From Frigoribacterium sp. (GTDB taxonomy: Bacteria > Actinomycetota > Actinomycetes > Actinomycetales > Microbacteriaceae): a stretch of 37,744 nt of DNA. The stretch spans positions 1 through 37,744 of the forward strand of contig JANYEI010000059.1 of assembly GCA_025363205.1 (NCBI GenBank), given 5' to 3'. The translations under genes and the position numbers were made by a program. Below are positions 7,723-15,558 of this stretch, piece after piece (the first letter of the stretch is position 1; the number at the start of each line of letters is the position of its first letter). The notes under the pieces are model-generated. The model was not told the DNA's origin, made no database searches, and worked only from the letters and a program-made list of their open reading frames with translations.

Positions 7723-10095
7723 TTGACCAACGCCAGTCCGCGTGGATCGAGCCGAAGCTTCTGGCATATCCTTCGGGCCAACCTTGTGACCCTGTTCAAT
7801 GCGGTTGTGGGGGCCAGCACTTTCGTTCTCCTGCTCTTCGGCGATTGGCAGGACGGCCTGTTCGGAGTCACGGCCCTGGCAAACGTGCTGATCGGAGTGC
7901 TGCAGGAATTCCGCGCCAAACGCCTTCTCGATTCGCTCGCTCTTATCGGTGCGACCCCGGCACGAGTCATGCGAGACGGCAGGATCAGTGAGATCCCCAC
8001 CGATCGGGTTGTCGTCGACGATCTGCTTGTGCTCCGCGTGGGCGACCAGATTGCTGCCGACGCGATTATTGTGAGCGACTCGGGCCTCGAAATCGATGAA
8101 TCGTTGCTGACCGGGGAGACGAAGCCGGTCGGCAAAGCCGTGCGGGACAGTGTGCTCTCCGGATCGGCCGTGGCCGCCGGGCACGGAACCGCCCGGGTGA
8201 CGCAGGTCGGCGCTGCTTCCTATTCGAGCCGCCTCACCGCGGAGGCGAAACGCTTTTCGCTGGTCAATTCCGAACTGCGCAACGCTGCCAATCGCATCGT
8301 GCGGTGGGTCAGTTGGGCGCTCGCTCCTCTGATCATTCTCGTTCTCAATGCGCAGATGCACGCGGCGGGCGCATGGGATGCCGTACTCCAGTCCGGTCGT
8401 TGGAGAGAGGTGCTGATCGGCACGGTGGCAAGCGCGGCGAGCGTCATCCCGCAGGGTCTCATCCTCATGATCAGCATCTCTTTCGCACTGGCCGCGGCGA
8501 AGCTGGCGCGATCAGAAGTGCTCGTGCAGGAGATCGCAGCCATCGAAATTCTCGCTCGGGTAGACACGATCTGTTTTGACAAGACGGGCACCCTCACCGA
8601 TGGCGCCATTGCCTTCGACGCTGTGCACACCGTCAGCGATTCGCCCCCGCCAGGCTGGGAGGCAGTGCTGGGCTGCTTCGGTGCCGACGACGACGCGAAC
8701 GCCACCGCCCGCTGTCTGCGGGATGCCTTCTCCGCAGGCGACCTGAAACCGAGTCGCTCCGTGCCCTTCTCGTCAGACCGCAAGTGGAGCTCGCTGAGTA
8801 TCCCCGATGGCCCCACGATCGGCACCTGGGTATTGGGAGCGCCGGAAATTGTTTTCTCGGGCCGCGACGTGTATCCCGCCGTAGAGGGGGAACACGAACG
8901 CTTTGTCCAACTCGGGCTTCGCACGCTCGTACTCGCTCACAGCGATGAAGAGCTGACGGAGGCGCAGGTATCCGCTCATCGGTTGCCCGGGGTGCTGCAG
9001 CCGATTGCGCTCGTCACCTTCGCCGAGAAGATCAGGCCGGATGCGGCCACCACCGTCGCGTATTTTCGCGAGCAGGGCGTTTCGTTGCGGGTGATCTCCT
9101 GCGACAACCCGCACACCGCCGCCACGATCGCCCGGCAGGTGGGTCTGGTCTTCGACGGCACGGGCTATGACGCTCGTGAACTGCCAACGGACCTCGACAA
9201 AATGGGCCAAATCCTCGAAACGAATTCGGTTTTCGGGCGGGTGACCCCCATTCAAAAACGGCAAATGGTGCGCGCACTGCAGCAGCGCGGGCATGTGGTG
9301 GCGATGACGGGCGACGGAGTCAATGATGCCCTCGCCGTCAAGGCCGCGGACATCGGAATTGCCATGGGATCTGGCGCAGCGGCCACAAAGTCTGTGGCTC
9401 GGATGGTGCTGCTCGACGGGAAGTTCTCCCGACTGCCGAAGGTGGTTGCCGAGGGCCGACGGGTGATCGTAAACATCGAGCGAGTGTCGAACCTGTTTCT
9501 CACAAAGTCGGTCTACGCGATCCTCCTGTCGGTTGCGGTCGGAGTCCTGCTTTGGAAATTCCCTTTTCTTCCGCGTCAGTTCGCCCCGACGGACGGTCTC
9601 ACCATCGGTATCCCGGCGCTCTTTCTCGCCCTGGCCGTCGAGCAGCGACCCTATCGGCCGGGCTTTCTTCGCCGATCGCTGAGATTCTCGATCCCCGCGG
9701 GAGCGGTGACCGCGATGGTGCTCAGTGGGGTGCTCGCCTATGCCCGATTGTCGGGAACGTACCCGGCACGCGAGAGCGCCACGGCGGCGGCGATCGCACT
9801 GTCGATTCTCGGATTCTGGGTACTCCTTGTCACTTCTCGCCCGCTCACACGAGGGAGATCTCTCATGCTGATCACCATGGTCATCGTGCAGGTGGGATGT
9901 TTCGTTGTGCCGGTCGTGCGGGAGTTCCTCGACTTTTCACTCCCCTCCGGACAGCTGGTTACTGTCACATTCGGAGCCGCAGCGATCGGATGCATCGCCA
10001 TCGAGATCGTTTTCCGCCGGGTCTCCCGACAGCGCGGGATCGACGACCAGAACGGTATCGACGACCAGATCAGTGTCGTGCCGCCTCGACCATAG
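7723..10095 (+). CDS. Cation-translocating P-type ATPase, CtpE-like (probably Ca2+), N-terminus disrupted
   Basis: The open frame from TTG 7723 gives 790 residues of a membrane cation pump. Seen in order: M1-M2 (LVTLFNAVVGASTFVLLLFG); an actuator domain with TGET at 130-133 in place of TGES; M4 with IPQGLILM; the phosphorylation site DKTGTLTDG at Asp286; the hinge TGDGVNDALAVKAAD around Asp531-Asp535; and a C-terminal bundle of about six helices. The actinobacterial CtpE branch, linked to calcium uptake, is the best fit; Mg2+ or another cation is possible. The usual PEGL of M4 reads PQGL. An in-frame TGA at 7708 separates this frame from its natural N-terminus and there is no good ribosome site before TTG 7723. 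The gene may therefore be a recent pseudogene or be made shortened. It overlaps the convergent MMPL gene by 26 bases. Confidence 0.8.
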   Translation: MTNASPRGSSRSFWHILRANLVTLFNAVVGASTFVLLLFGDWQDGLFGVTALANVLIGVLQEFRAKRLLDSLALIGATPARVMRDGRISEIPTDRVVVDDLLVLRVGDQIAADAIIVSDSGLEIDESLLTGETKPVGKAVRDSVLSGSAVAAGHGTARVTQVGAASYSSRLTAEAKRFSLVNSELRNAANRIVRWVSWALAPLIILVLNAQMHAAGAWDAVLQSGRWREVLIGTVASAASVIPQGLILMISISFALAAAKLARSEVLVQEIAAIEILARVDTICFDKTGTLTDGAIAFDAVHTVSDSPPPGWEAVLGCFGADDDANATARCLRDAFSAGDLKPSRSVPFSSDRKWSSLSIPDGPTIGTWVLGAPEIVFSGRDVYPAVEGEHERFVQLGLRTLVLAHSDEELTEAQVSAHRLPGVLQPIALVTFAEKIRPDAATTVAYFREQGVSLRVISCDNPHTAATIARQVGLVFDGTGYDARELPTDLDKMGQILETNSVFGRVTPIQKRQMVRALQQRGHVVAMTGDGVNDALAVKAADIGIAMGSGAAATKSVARMVLLDGKFSRLPKVVAEGRRVIVNIERVSNLFLTKSVYAILLSVAVGVLLWKFPFLPRQFAPTDGLTIGIPALFLALAVEQRPYRPGFLRRSLRFSIPAGAVTAMVLSGVLAYARLSGTYPARESATAAAIALSILGFWVLLVTSRPLTRGRSLMLITMVIVQVGCFVVPVVREFLDFSLPSGQLVTVTFGAAAIGCIAIEIVFRRVSRQRGIDDQNGIDDQISVVPPRP

Positions 10096-12184
10096 ACTCC
10101 GACGCGATGTCGGCGTCCCGCGCGATCGTGTGTTTGTGCACGCGACGGTGAGAGGGCCACCAGAAGAAGTCCCTCGTGATGAACACCATTGCCGGCACCA
10201 GCACCGTGCGAATCACCAGGGTGTCGAAGAGCACTCCGATGCACACGATCACGCCGATCTGGGTGAGAGCGACCACGGGCAGCACGCCGAGCACCGCAAA
10301 CACGGCCGCGAGCAGGATGCCAGCACTCGTGATCACCGCGCCCGTCGACGACAGCGCGCGGATCATGCCCTCGGATGTGCCGTGCAGCCTTCGTTCCTCT
10401 CGTGCTCGAGTGGTGAGGAAGATGTTGTAGTCCACTCCGAGCGCAACGAGGAACAGGAAGGCAAACAGGATCACGTTCGTGTTGAAGGCGGGAAAGCCGA
10501 GCAGGTGGGTGAAGATCCAGTTGCCCGCGCCGAGGCTCGCGAAGAAGGTGGCCAGCACACTCGCGATCAGCAGCACGGGGGCGATGAGCGAGCGGAGCAG
10601 GATCGCGAGGATGGCGAACACGATCGCCAGGATGATCGGAATGATGAGGTCCTGGTCGCGCTGCGAGACGGTGAGGGTATCGAGGGCCGTGGCATCCCGA
10701 CCCCCCACGATTGTTGTGCCGACGGCTCCTGATTTGTCGGCGTAGGCCGAGCGCAACGTCGTGATCGTCGTGAACGCAGCGGCGCTGCCGGGAGCGTCTG
10801 TAAGAGAGACGGTGAGCTGGGAAAGTCCGTTGGCGCTGTCCCCCGGGGTGACGGAATCGACGCCCCTGGTGTTCTTCGCGATCGTCGCGGCCTCCGCCGC
10901 GGCATCCTTCGGAGTGAGCACCGTGGTCTGGCTGGTGAGCCCGGCCGAGAAGGACCTGTCGACGATCTTCTGGGCCACCACTGACTCGGGGTTACCGAGC
11001 AGTTGTTGGGTCTGTGAAAGTCCGACGGAGAAGCCGGAGAGCCCGAGAGTCAGCACCCCGACGCCGGCCACCGAGAGCACGGTGATGATCACCGGGCGGC
11101 GCGAGACTCCGCGTCCGAGACGGGCCCAGAAGCCATCCTTCAGCACGGCGGATGCCTCGAGAACCCGCGGCACGAAAGGCCAGAAGAGTCCTCGCCCGCA
11201 GACGACGAGCGCCGCCGGCAGCACAATCAGGGCAAAAAGAATCGCCACGACCACGCCGATCGCGCAGGCGAAGCCGAGGGCTCGGTTGCCAGCCAACTCT
11301 GCGAAAAGCAGGGTGATGAGGCTGAGTGCGACGGTGCCGCCGCTCGCGGCGATCGCTGGTCCCGCGCTCGTGACTGCGGTGAGCATCGCGACTGACCGGT
11401 CCTCGACCTTCTGAAGTTCCTCGCGATACCGCGCGACGAGCAGCAACGCATAATTCGTGCCCGCTCCGAAGACCAGCACCGAGAGGATGCCGCTGACCGA
11501 GGCATCCAGGGTGATTCCGAAGGGCTTGGCGAGAGCGGAGACCACGGCACCGGCGAGACCGTCCGCCGTACCGACGACCGCGAGCGGCACGATCCAGAGC
11601 ACCGGGCTGCGGTAGGTGATGATGAGCAGCACGGCAACGACGATCACCGTGACCAGCAGGAGCTTGAAGTCGGCGCCAGCGAAGGCGTTGCTGATGTCGG
11701 CCTGGAATCCGACGCCGCCGGTGAGATAACTGTGGAGTCCCGATGGCAGGTTCTTCGCCGCGGCGGTGCGCAGCGAGTCGGCGGTGCCGGCCACGTCCTT
11801 GTCGACGGCCTTCTTATCGAGGGGTACCACCGAGAGGGCGGCTGTGCTGTCGCCGCTGAACTGCGGAGCCGTGGCGCGAGGCGCGGTCGATAGCGTGCCG
11901 AGAGCTGTGGCTCGTTCGGCGATGGCGGTGCGGTCGGCGGTGGTGAGCGTTGCGTCGCCCCTACTCCAGACGAGAATTGCCGCCGTCTGCTGCGCAGAGG
12001 GGAACTTGGCGAGTGCAGCATCCACCTGTGCGGCCTGGCTCGAGGTGGGCAGCCCGGTACTCGGAAATTGATTGCTGGCGCTCTTCGGCAGGAGGGAGAA
12101 CAACAGGCCCACCGCGACGATGGTGCCGACGAGCACAATCCACGCCGTTCGCCGACCGCTGATGAATCGCCAGATCGCCGTCAC
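10070..12184 (-). CDS. MMPL/RND-family transporter
   Basis: A 704-residue inner-membrane exporter of the MMPL family (YdfJ/MmpL type), driven by the proton gradient. It has two repeats, each one helix, a large extracytoplasmic loop and a block of five to six helices. The loops lie at about 32-170 and 390-505. The proton-relay motif in the second repeat is ALGVDYNIFL (Asp585-Tyr586). The equivalent site in the first repeat reads FGAGTNYALLL, with Asn244 in place of the expected Asp. The start is GTG at 12184, with GGAGGAATT immediately upstream. It is divergent from a MarR regulator with a palindrome between them, so substrate-inducible repression is likely. Substrate unknown: a lipid, a dye or an antibiotic. 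Confidence 0.92.
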   Translation of the reverse strand: MTAIWRFISGRRTAWIVLVGTIVAVGLLFSLLPKSASNQFPSTGLPTSSQAAQVDAALAKFPSAQQTAAILVWSRGDATLTTADRTAIAERATALGTLSTAPRATAPQFSGDSTAALSVVPLDKKAVDKDVAGTADSLRTAAAKNLPSGLHSYLTGGVGFQADISNAFAGADFKLLLVTVIVVAVLLIITYRSPVLWIVPLAVVGTADGLAGAVVSALAKPFGITLDASVSGILSVLVFGAGTNYALLLVARYREELQKVEDRSVAMLTAVTSAGPAIAASGGTVALSLITLLFAELAGNRALGFACAIGVVVAILFALIVLPAALVVCGRGLFWPFVPRVLEASAVLKDGFWARLGRGVSRRPVIITVLSVAGVGVLTLGLSGFSVGLSQTQQLLGNPESVVAQKIVDRSFSAGLTSQTTVLTPKDAAAEAATIAKNTRGVDSVTPGDSANGLSQLTVSLTDAPGSAAAFTTITTLRSAYADKSGAVGTTIVGGRDATALDTLTVSQRDQDLIIPIILAIVFAILAILLRSLIAPVLLIASVLATFFASLGAGNWIFTHLLGFPAFNTNVILFAFLFLVALGVDYNIFLTTRAREERRLHGTSEGMIRALSSTGAVITSAGILLAAVFAVLGVLPVVALTQIGVIVCIGVLFDTLVIRTVLVPAMVFITRDFFWWPSHRRVHKHTIARDADIASESMVEAARH

Positions 12185-12202
12185 AATTCCTCCAATTGAT
12201 TT

Positions 12203-12228
12203 GGTTGCTAGATTCTTTAGCTACCTAA
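12203..12228. promoter_or_regulatory. Probable MarR operator between the MMPL gene and marR
   Basis: GGTTGCTAGA (12203-12212) and TTTAGCTACC (12216-12225) form an imperfect inverted repeat (8 of 10 bases match). The right part also contains TTAGCTACCTAA (12217-12228), with TTAG/CTAA arms. The site lies in a 53-base AT-rich gap between divergent starts, where one MarR dimer could repress both promoters. Confidence 0.65.
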
Positions 12229-12237
12229 TCGTCTAGC

Positions 12238-12714
12238 ATGTACTCTATGGACGAATTGCGCAAGTCGGAAGCACTCCCCGAGACGGGCGGAATCGGTGAC
12301 CAATTGCGCGAGATCTCAACGCTCTCCAATCGGTTCCAGAAACATGTCGGCCGGTCGCTATCGGTGAATGACACCGACCTGTCCGCGATGGAACACCTCA
12401 TGACGGAGGGCCCGCTCAGCCCTAGCGACCTGGCGCGGCGCCTCGACATTTCAACCGCCGCGACGACAGTGGTGGTCGATCGCCTCACGGCACTCGGTCA
12501 CGTTCATCGCGAACCACACGCGCACGACCGACGCAAAGTTGTGGTGGTGCCGAGCCCAGCCTCAGTGCAGGCCGCGTTCGAGACACTCATCCCCATGCTC
12601 GCGGGCATCTCGGGAGTGGCCTCACGCCTCTCGGAGGGCGATCGAGCGACCGTTGAACGATTCCTCGCCGATGTGATCGCCGTCTACAGCGCGGCCATTC
12701 CGGCGCGCGACTGA
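12238..12714 (+). CDS. MarR-family transcriptional regulator
   Basis: A 158-residue winged-helix repressor. The core pattern is clear: DLSAMEHLMTEGPLSPSDLA, recognition helix RLDISTAATTVVVDRLTALG, and the wing VHREPHAHDRRKVVV, with the D-x-R typical of MarR. Terminal helices (about 15-35 and 125-155) form the dimer interface. It is divergent from the MMPL exporter and almost certainly controls it and itself through the palindrome at 12203-12228. ATG 12238 or ATG 12247 could be the start; neither has a clear Shine-Dalgarno, so a leaderless transcript is possible. The inducing ligand is unknown. Confidence 0.9.
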   Translation: MYSMDELRKSEALPETGGIGDQLREISTLSNRFQKHVGRSLSVNDTDLSAMEHLMTEGPLSPSDLARRLDISTAATTVVVDRLTALGHVHREPHAHDRRKVVVVPSPASVQAAFETLIPMLAGISGVASRLSEGDRATVERFLADVIAVYSAAIPARD

Positions 12715-12729
12715 GCCAAGCGGCTCGCC

Positions 12730-12990
12730 TCAGATCGCTTTCGCCAGGGCCACCAGCACCTGGTCGAGGCTCGGAGCCCCTTCGGCGCGGAACACTTCCG
12801 CGCCGTCGTCGTCGAGCACGATCACGGTCGGAGTAGAGCGGATGCCGGCCCGCTCGGCCTCGTCGGCGTGCGCCGCGACATCCAGGTCCGCGATCTTCAG
12901 GGCCGGAACGAGCTTCGACGCCTGGTCAAGCACGGCACGCGTCTGAACGCACGGGTCACAGAATGCAGAGGAGAAGAAGAGGAGCTGCAC
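12730..12990 (-). CDS. Thioredoxin-fold protein
   Basis: An 86-residue minimal thioredoxin-like protein. It starts MQLLFFSSAFCDPC, giving a CDPC redox motif at Cys11-Cys14. The cis-proline is in RSTPTVIVLDDDG. It lacks the N-terminal helix and strand of full-length thioredoxin (~105 residues). It likely reduces a specific partner disulfide in the cytosol. The gene follows a small unknown gene on the same strand 21 bases upstream, probably co-transcribed. Confidence 0.85.
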   Translation of the reverse strand: MQLLFFSSAFCDPCVQTRAVLDQASKLVPALKIADLDVAAHADEAERAGIRSTPTVIVLDDDGAEVFRAEGAPSLDQVLVALAKAI

Positions 12991-13011
12991 GACTACGCCG
13001 ACGCAGTTCGG

Positions 13012-13290
13012 CTACTGGCGGTCGCCGCGGTCTTCCGGATCGTCGAACGGCTCGCTGTCCTTCGCGTCGTAGGCGTAGTTCACGTGGTACTTTCCGCCCA
13101 CTTCGGTGAACCCGACGAGGGTGTAATCGGTAAGAGTCTCTTTGCCACCGACCGCGGTGAGCACGGTGATCTCGGTGTCGAACCCGCCGTCCGTGGAGAT
13201 GCGGGTGTCGATTTGTCCATCATTGGGGCCGCCCTGGTAGATGGCGATGTATTCGTCGCCATGAGCGAGGGTCGGTTGCACGTCAGTCAT
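13012..13290 (-). CDS. Small acidic hypothetical protein (92 aa)
   Basis: A soluble acidic protein: DEYIAIYQGGPNDGQIDTRIS and a beta-rich middle with YTLVGFTEVGGKYHVNYAYDA, ending in a charged DDPEDRGDRQ tail. No named domain is recognised. It begins at ATG 13290 with GGAG close upstream and precedes the thioredoxin-like gene, probably in one transcript. Confidence 0.6.
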   Translation of the reverse strand: MTDVQPTLAHGDEYIAIYQGGPNDGQIDTRISTDGGFDTEITVLTAVGGKETLTDYTLVGFTEVGGKYHVNYAYDAKDSEPFDDPEDRGDRQ

Positions 13291-13322
13291 GCTCCATTAC
13301 TACCACGGCCGGGACGGCAACT

Positions 13323-13535
13323 TCAGAAGAACGAGACAATCGCGGCAATCGCGGATGCCGCGGCGATCAGGTATGCGATACCCACGATCACGCGATGCAC
13401 GCTGAGAAATCGGGTGGCCTTGCCCGCGGCATCCCGTGCCCGAGTGTCGTTCGACACCCGTCGATAGAAGGTGGGCCAGACCACCACGGTGAAGCCGGCG
13501 TTGACGAGAAGCAGGATGGCGAGGGCGACGGTCAC
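13323..13535 (-). CDS. Small two-helix membrane protein, SCO4848-like
   Basis: A 70-residue protein with two transmembrane helices (about 2-20 and 48-68) joined by a conserved basic loop, VWPTFYRRVSNDTRARDAAGKATRFLSVHR. The loop and overall size resemble the SCO4848 family of actinobacterial membrane proteins (from memory). The start is GTG 13535. It is followed by the acidic protein and the thioredoxin-like gene on the same strand. Function unknown. Confidence 0.65.
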   Translation of the reverse strand: MTVALAILLLVNAGFTVVVWPTFYRRVSNDTRARDAAGKATRFLSVHRVIVGIAYLIAAASAIAAIVSFF

Positions 13536-13577
13536 GCGTCCCAGCCTACGGTTGCGCGCGTGGAGGCGGCCGGGCGC

Positions 13578-13630
13578 GTCGGCCGAGACGTCAGCCGAGA
13601 CCCGACCTGTGCGAATGCCGACCTGTGCGA
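13578..13630. repeat. Two short tandem-repeat pairs
   Basis: Two near-identical 12-mers, GTCGGCCGAGAC and GTCAGCCGAGAC, are adjacent (13578-13601). Two identical 13-mers, CCGACCTGTGCGA, follow at 13602-13614 and 13618-13630, a 16-base period. They directly precede the large inverted repeat at 13638-13723, so all three may be parts of one non-coding element. Confidence 0.75.
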
Positions 13631-13637
13631 GCTGCCT

Positions 13638-13723
13638 GTTCGCGGATCAGGAGTCGCAAAGCTCACGCGGTGTGTCGTGGGCTCCATTGCCGGCATGTCG
13701 TTCGTGACTCCTGATCCGCGAAC
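13638..13723. repeat. Perfect 18-bp inverted repeat with a 50-base interior
   Basis: GTTCGCGGATCAGGAGTC at 13638-13655 is the exact reverse complement of 13706-13723. Similarity continues imperfectly inwards for about 12 more bases. There is no T-tract, no transposase and no target duplication that I can see. It lies in the spacer between the divergent SCO4848-like gene and the second marR. It may be a REP/MITE-like element, a structured RNA or a regulatory hairpin. Confidence 0.8.
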
Positions 13724-13772
13724 GCCACCCGCCGGATGGCCGCGCTCGAACGGCCGGGAGAAGCATAGCCAC

Positions 13773-13795
13773 ACTATATAGTTTGGCTATATACT
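13773..13795. promoter_or_regulatory. Probable operator of the second MarR regulator
   Basis: ACTATATAG and CTATATACT flank TTTGG, with 8 of 9 arm positions symmetrical (core TATATAG/CTATATA perfect). The site ends six bases before the marR start at 13802 and would overlap its -10 region, as expected for autorepression. The AT-rich palindrome stands out against the GC-rich surroundings. Confidence 0.7.
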
Positions 13796-13801
13796 TTAAG
13801 G

Positions 13802-14239
13802 ATGCCCACAACAGAGCGCCCTCTCGTCGAGAAACTGATTGTCGAAGCCAACCGCCTCACCCGTGTCGCCGCCCAGGCGACGGGAAGCACCACACCGGCC
13901 GCAGTCTGGCGTACCCTCTCGATCCTTGCGAGTGATGGCTCGTATCGCATCGGAGACCTCGCAAGGGCCAGTCGAGTGACGCAGCCGACCATGACGAAAC
14001 TCATCCAGAACCTCGCCGAGGATGAACTCGTCTACCGGATCGCCGATGTCGCGGACTCCCGTGCCTGGCTTATTGCGATCACAGACACGGGCACGACGGC
14101 CCTCGACAACTGGCGTACGGAACTCGGCGAGGCACTCCAGCCGATGTTCTCCGACCTGAGCGCCGACGAGATCGACATCCTCGAGCGTGCCGTCACCATC
14201 CTCGAGTCACGAACCAACACCCCACGAAAGGTGGCCTGA
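13802..14239 (+). CDS. MarR-family transcriptional regulator
   Basis: A 145-residue winged-helix protein. Visible parts are VWRTLSILASDGSYRIGDLA, recognition helix RASRVTQPTMTKLIQNLAEDELV, the wing with DVADSRAWLIAITDTG, and C-terminal dimer helices. It is followed directly by an MFS transporter gene (1 base between the stop codon and the GTG start), so it probably represses its own two-gene operon through the palindrome at 13773-13795. The start codon lies only a few bases after that palindrome, leaving almost no 5' leader. Confidence 0.9.
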   Translation: MPTTERPLVEKLIVEANRLTRVAAQATGSTTPAAVWRTLSILASDGSYRIGDLARASRVTQPTMTKLIQNLAEDELVYRIADVADSRAWLIAITDTGTTALDNWRTELGEALQPMFSDLSADEIDILERAVTILESRTNTPRKVA

Positions 14240-14240
14240 C

Positions 14241-15488
14241 GTGGCCAACAAAAAATCCGCCGGAGCGAGCATCCTTAAGCAGCCAAAAGAAGTCTGGGCG
14301 GTCGCGTTCGCCTGCGTCGTCGCGTTCATGGGCATCGGCCTTGTCGATCCGATCCTGCCGGCAATCGCCCATGAACTCTCCGCCACCGCAGCCCAGACCG
14401 AACTGCTCTTCACGAGCTACCTGCTGATCACCGGGGTGATGATGTTTGTCACCAGCTGGATCTCGAGCCGCATCGGCGCCAAGAAGACGCTGATGATCGG
14501 CCTGGCCTTCATCGTCGTGTTCGCGCTGCTTGCAGCGCTCAGCGGCAGTGTCGAGTCGGTCATCGGATTCCGCGCTGGCTGGGGTCTCGGCAACGCACTG
14601 TTCATCTCGACGGCGCTCGCGACCATCGTCGGAGCCGCGAGCGGCGGCACGTCATCGGCGATCATCCTCTACGAAGCGGCTCTCGGCCTCGGCATCGCTG
14701 TCGGACCACTCCTCGGCGGCCTTCTCGGCAGCGTGAGCTGGCGCGGGCCGTTCTTCGGCACCGCTGCTCTGATGGCGATCGCCTGCGTCGCGATCGTGGT
14801 GCTGCTCGACACAGATGACAAGTCGACGCGGGTCGCGACGAAATTCTCGGCGCCGTTCCGAGCGCTCGGCAACCCCGCGCTGGCGATCCTCGCGGCGGCA
14901 GCCCTGTTTTACAACATCGGCTTCTTCACCCTGCTGGCCTGGACCCCCTTCGCCCTCAACCTGCCGAAGGAGAGCGCGGCCATCCAACTCGGCCTCATTT
15001 TCTTCGGCTGGGGGCTCTGCGTGGTGGTCGCATCCGTCTGGATAGCTCCCCTTCTGACGGCTCGATTCCCGCGCACTACGGCGCTCGTCATCGTGCTGCC
15101 CCTTCTCACGCTCGACCTCGTAGCCGCGGGCGTCTTCGCCGGTAGTCGGCTCGGGCTGATCATCTGCGTGATCCTGGGCGGCCTGCTGCTCGGCATCCTC
15201 AACACGGTGCTCACCGAATCCGTGATGGAGGCAACCGAGTTACCGCGCTCGGTAGCGTCATCCGCCTATTCGGGTGTTCGTTTTCTCGGGGGCGCCGCCG
15301 CTCCCCCGCTCGCCGCCCAGCTCGCGATTTGGTTTACCCCGTCGGTGCCGTACTACGTCGCCGGCGGATCGGTGCTCATCGCCGCATTCCTGGTTCTCTC
15401 CGGCGTGCGTTTTCTCGGCCGGGTGAACAACGGTCCGGAGCCGCTCCTCGCAGAGGCCGAATCGATTGGCGTCGGCGAACTCGCCTGA
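14241..15488 (+). CDS. MFS drug/metabolite efflux transporter
   Basis: A 415-residue proton-coupled exporter with twelve predicted helices. The N-terminal half has the DHA1-like features GLVDPILPAI in helix 1 and SSRIGAKKTLMIG in the loop 2-3 signature. FRAGWGLGNALFIS and ALGLGIAVGPLLGGLLG correspond to motifs B and C of drug antiporters. The start is GTG 14241, supported by AAAGGTGG about 6 bases upstream; an earlier ATG at 14187 would overlap marR in another frame. Linkage to MarR implies inducible efflux of an unknown toxic compound. Confidence 0.88.
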   Translation: MANKKSAGASILKQPKEVWAVAFACVVAFMGIGLVDPILPAIAHELSATAAQTELLFTSYLLITGVMMFVTSWISSRIGAKKTLMIGLAFIVVFALLAALSGSVESVIGFRAGWGLGNALFISTALATIVGAASGGTSSAIILYEAALGLGIAVGPLLGGLLGSVSWRGPFFGTAALMAIACVAIVVLLDTDDKSTRVATKFSAPFRALGNPALAILAAAALFYNIGFFTLLAWTPFALNLPKESAAIQLGLIFFGWGLCVVVASVWIAPLLTARFPRTTALVIVLPLLTLDLVAAGVFAGSRLGLIICVILGGLLLGILNTVLTESVMEATELPRSVASSAYSGVRFLGGAAAPPLAAQLAIWFTPSVPYYVAGGSVLIAAFLVLSGVRFLGRVNNGPEPLLAEAESIGVGELA

Positions 15489-15558
15489 ACCCCTCCCACT
15501 GCCGGTGCCGGCCTGGCCTCAAGCCGTCGGCATCGGTACCCAACGATAGAATTCTTAG

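Noticed and set aside
13532-13774. 80-codon minus-strand frame covering the repeat element
   Set aside because: It is made of the inverted and tandem repeats themselves, overlaps the start of the SCO4848-like gene, and has no start signal.
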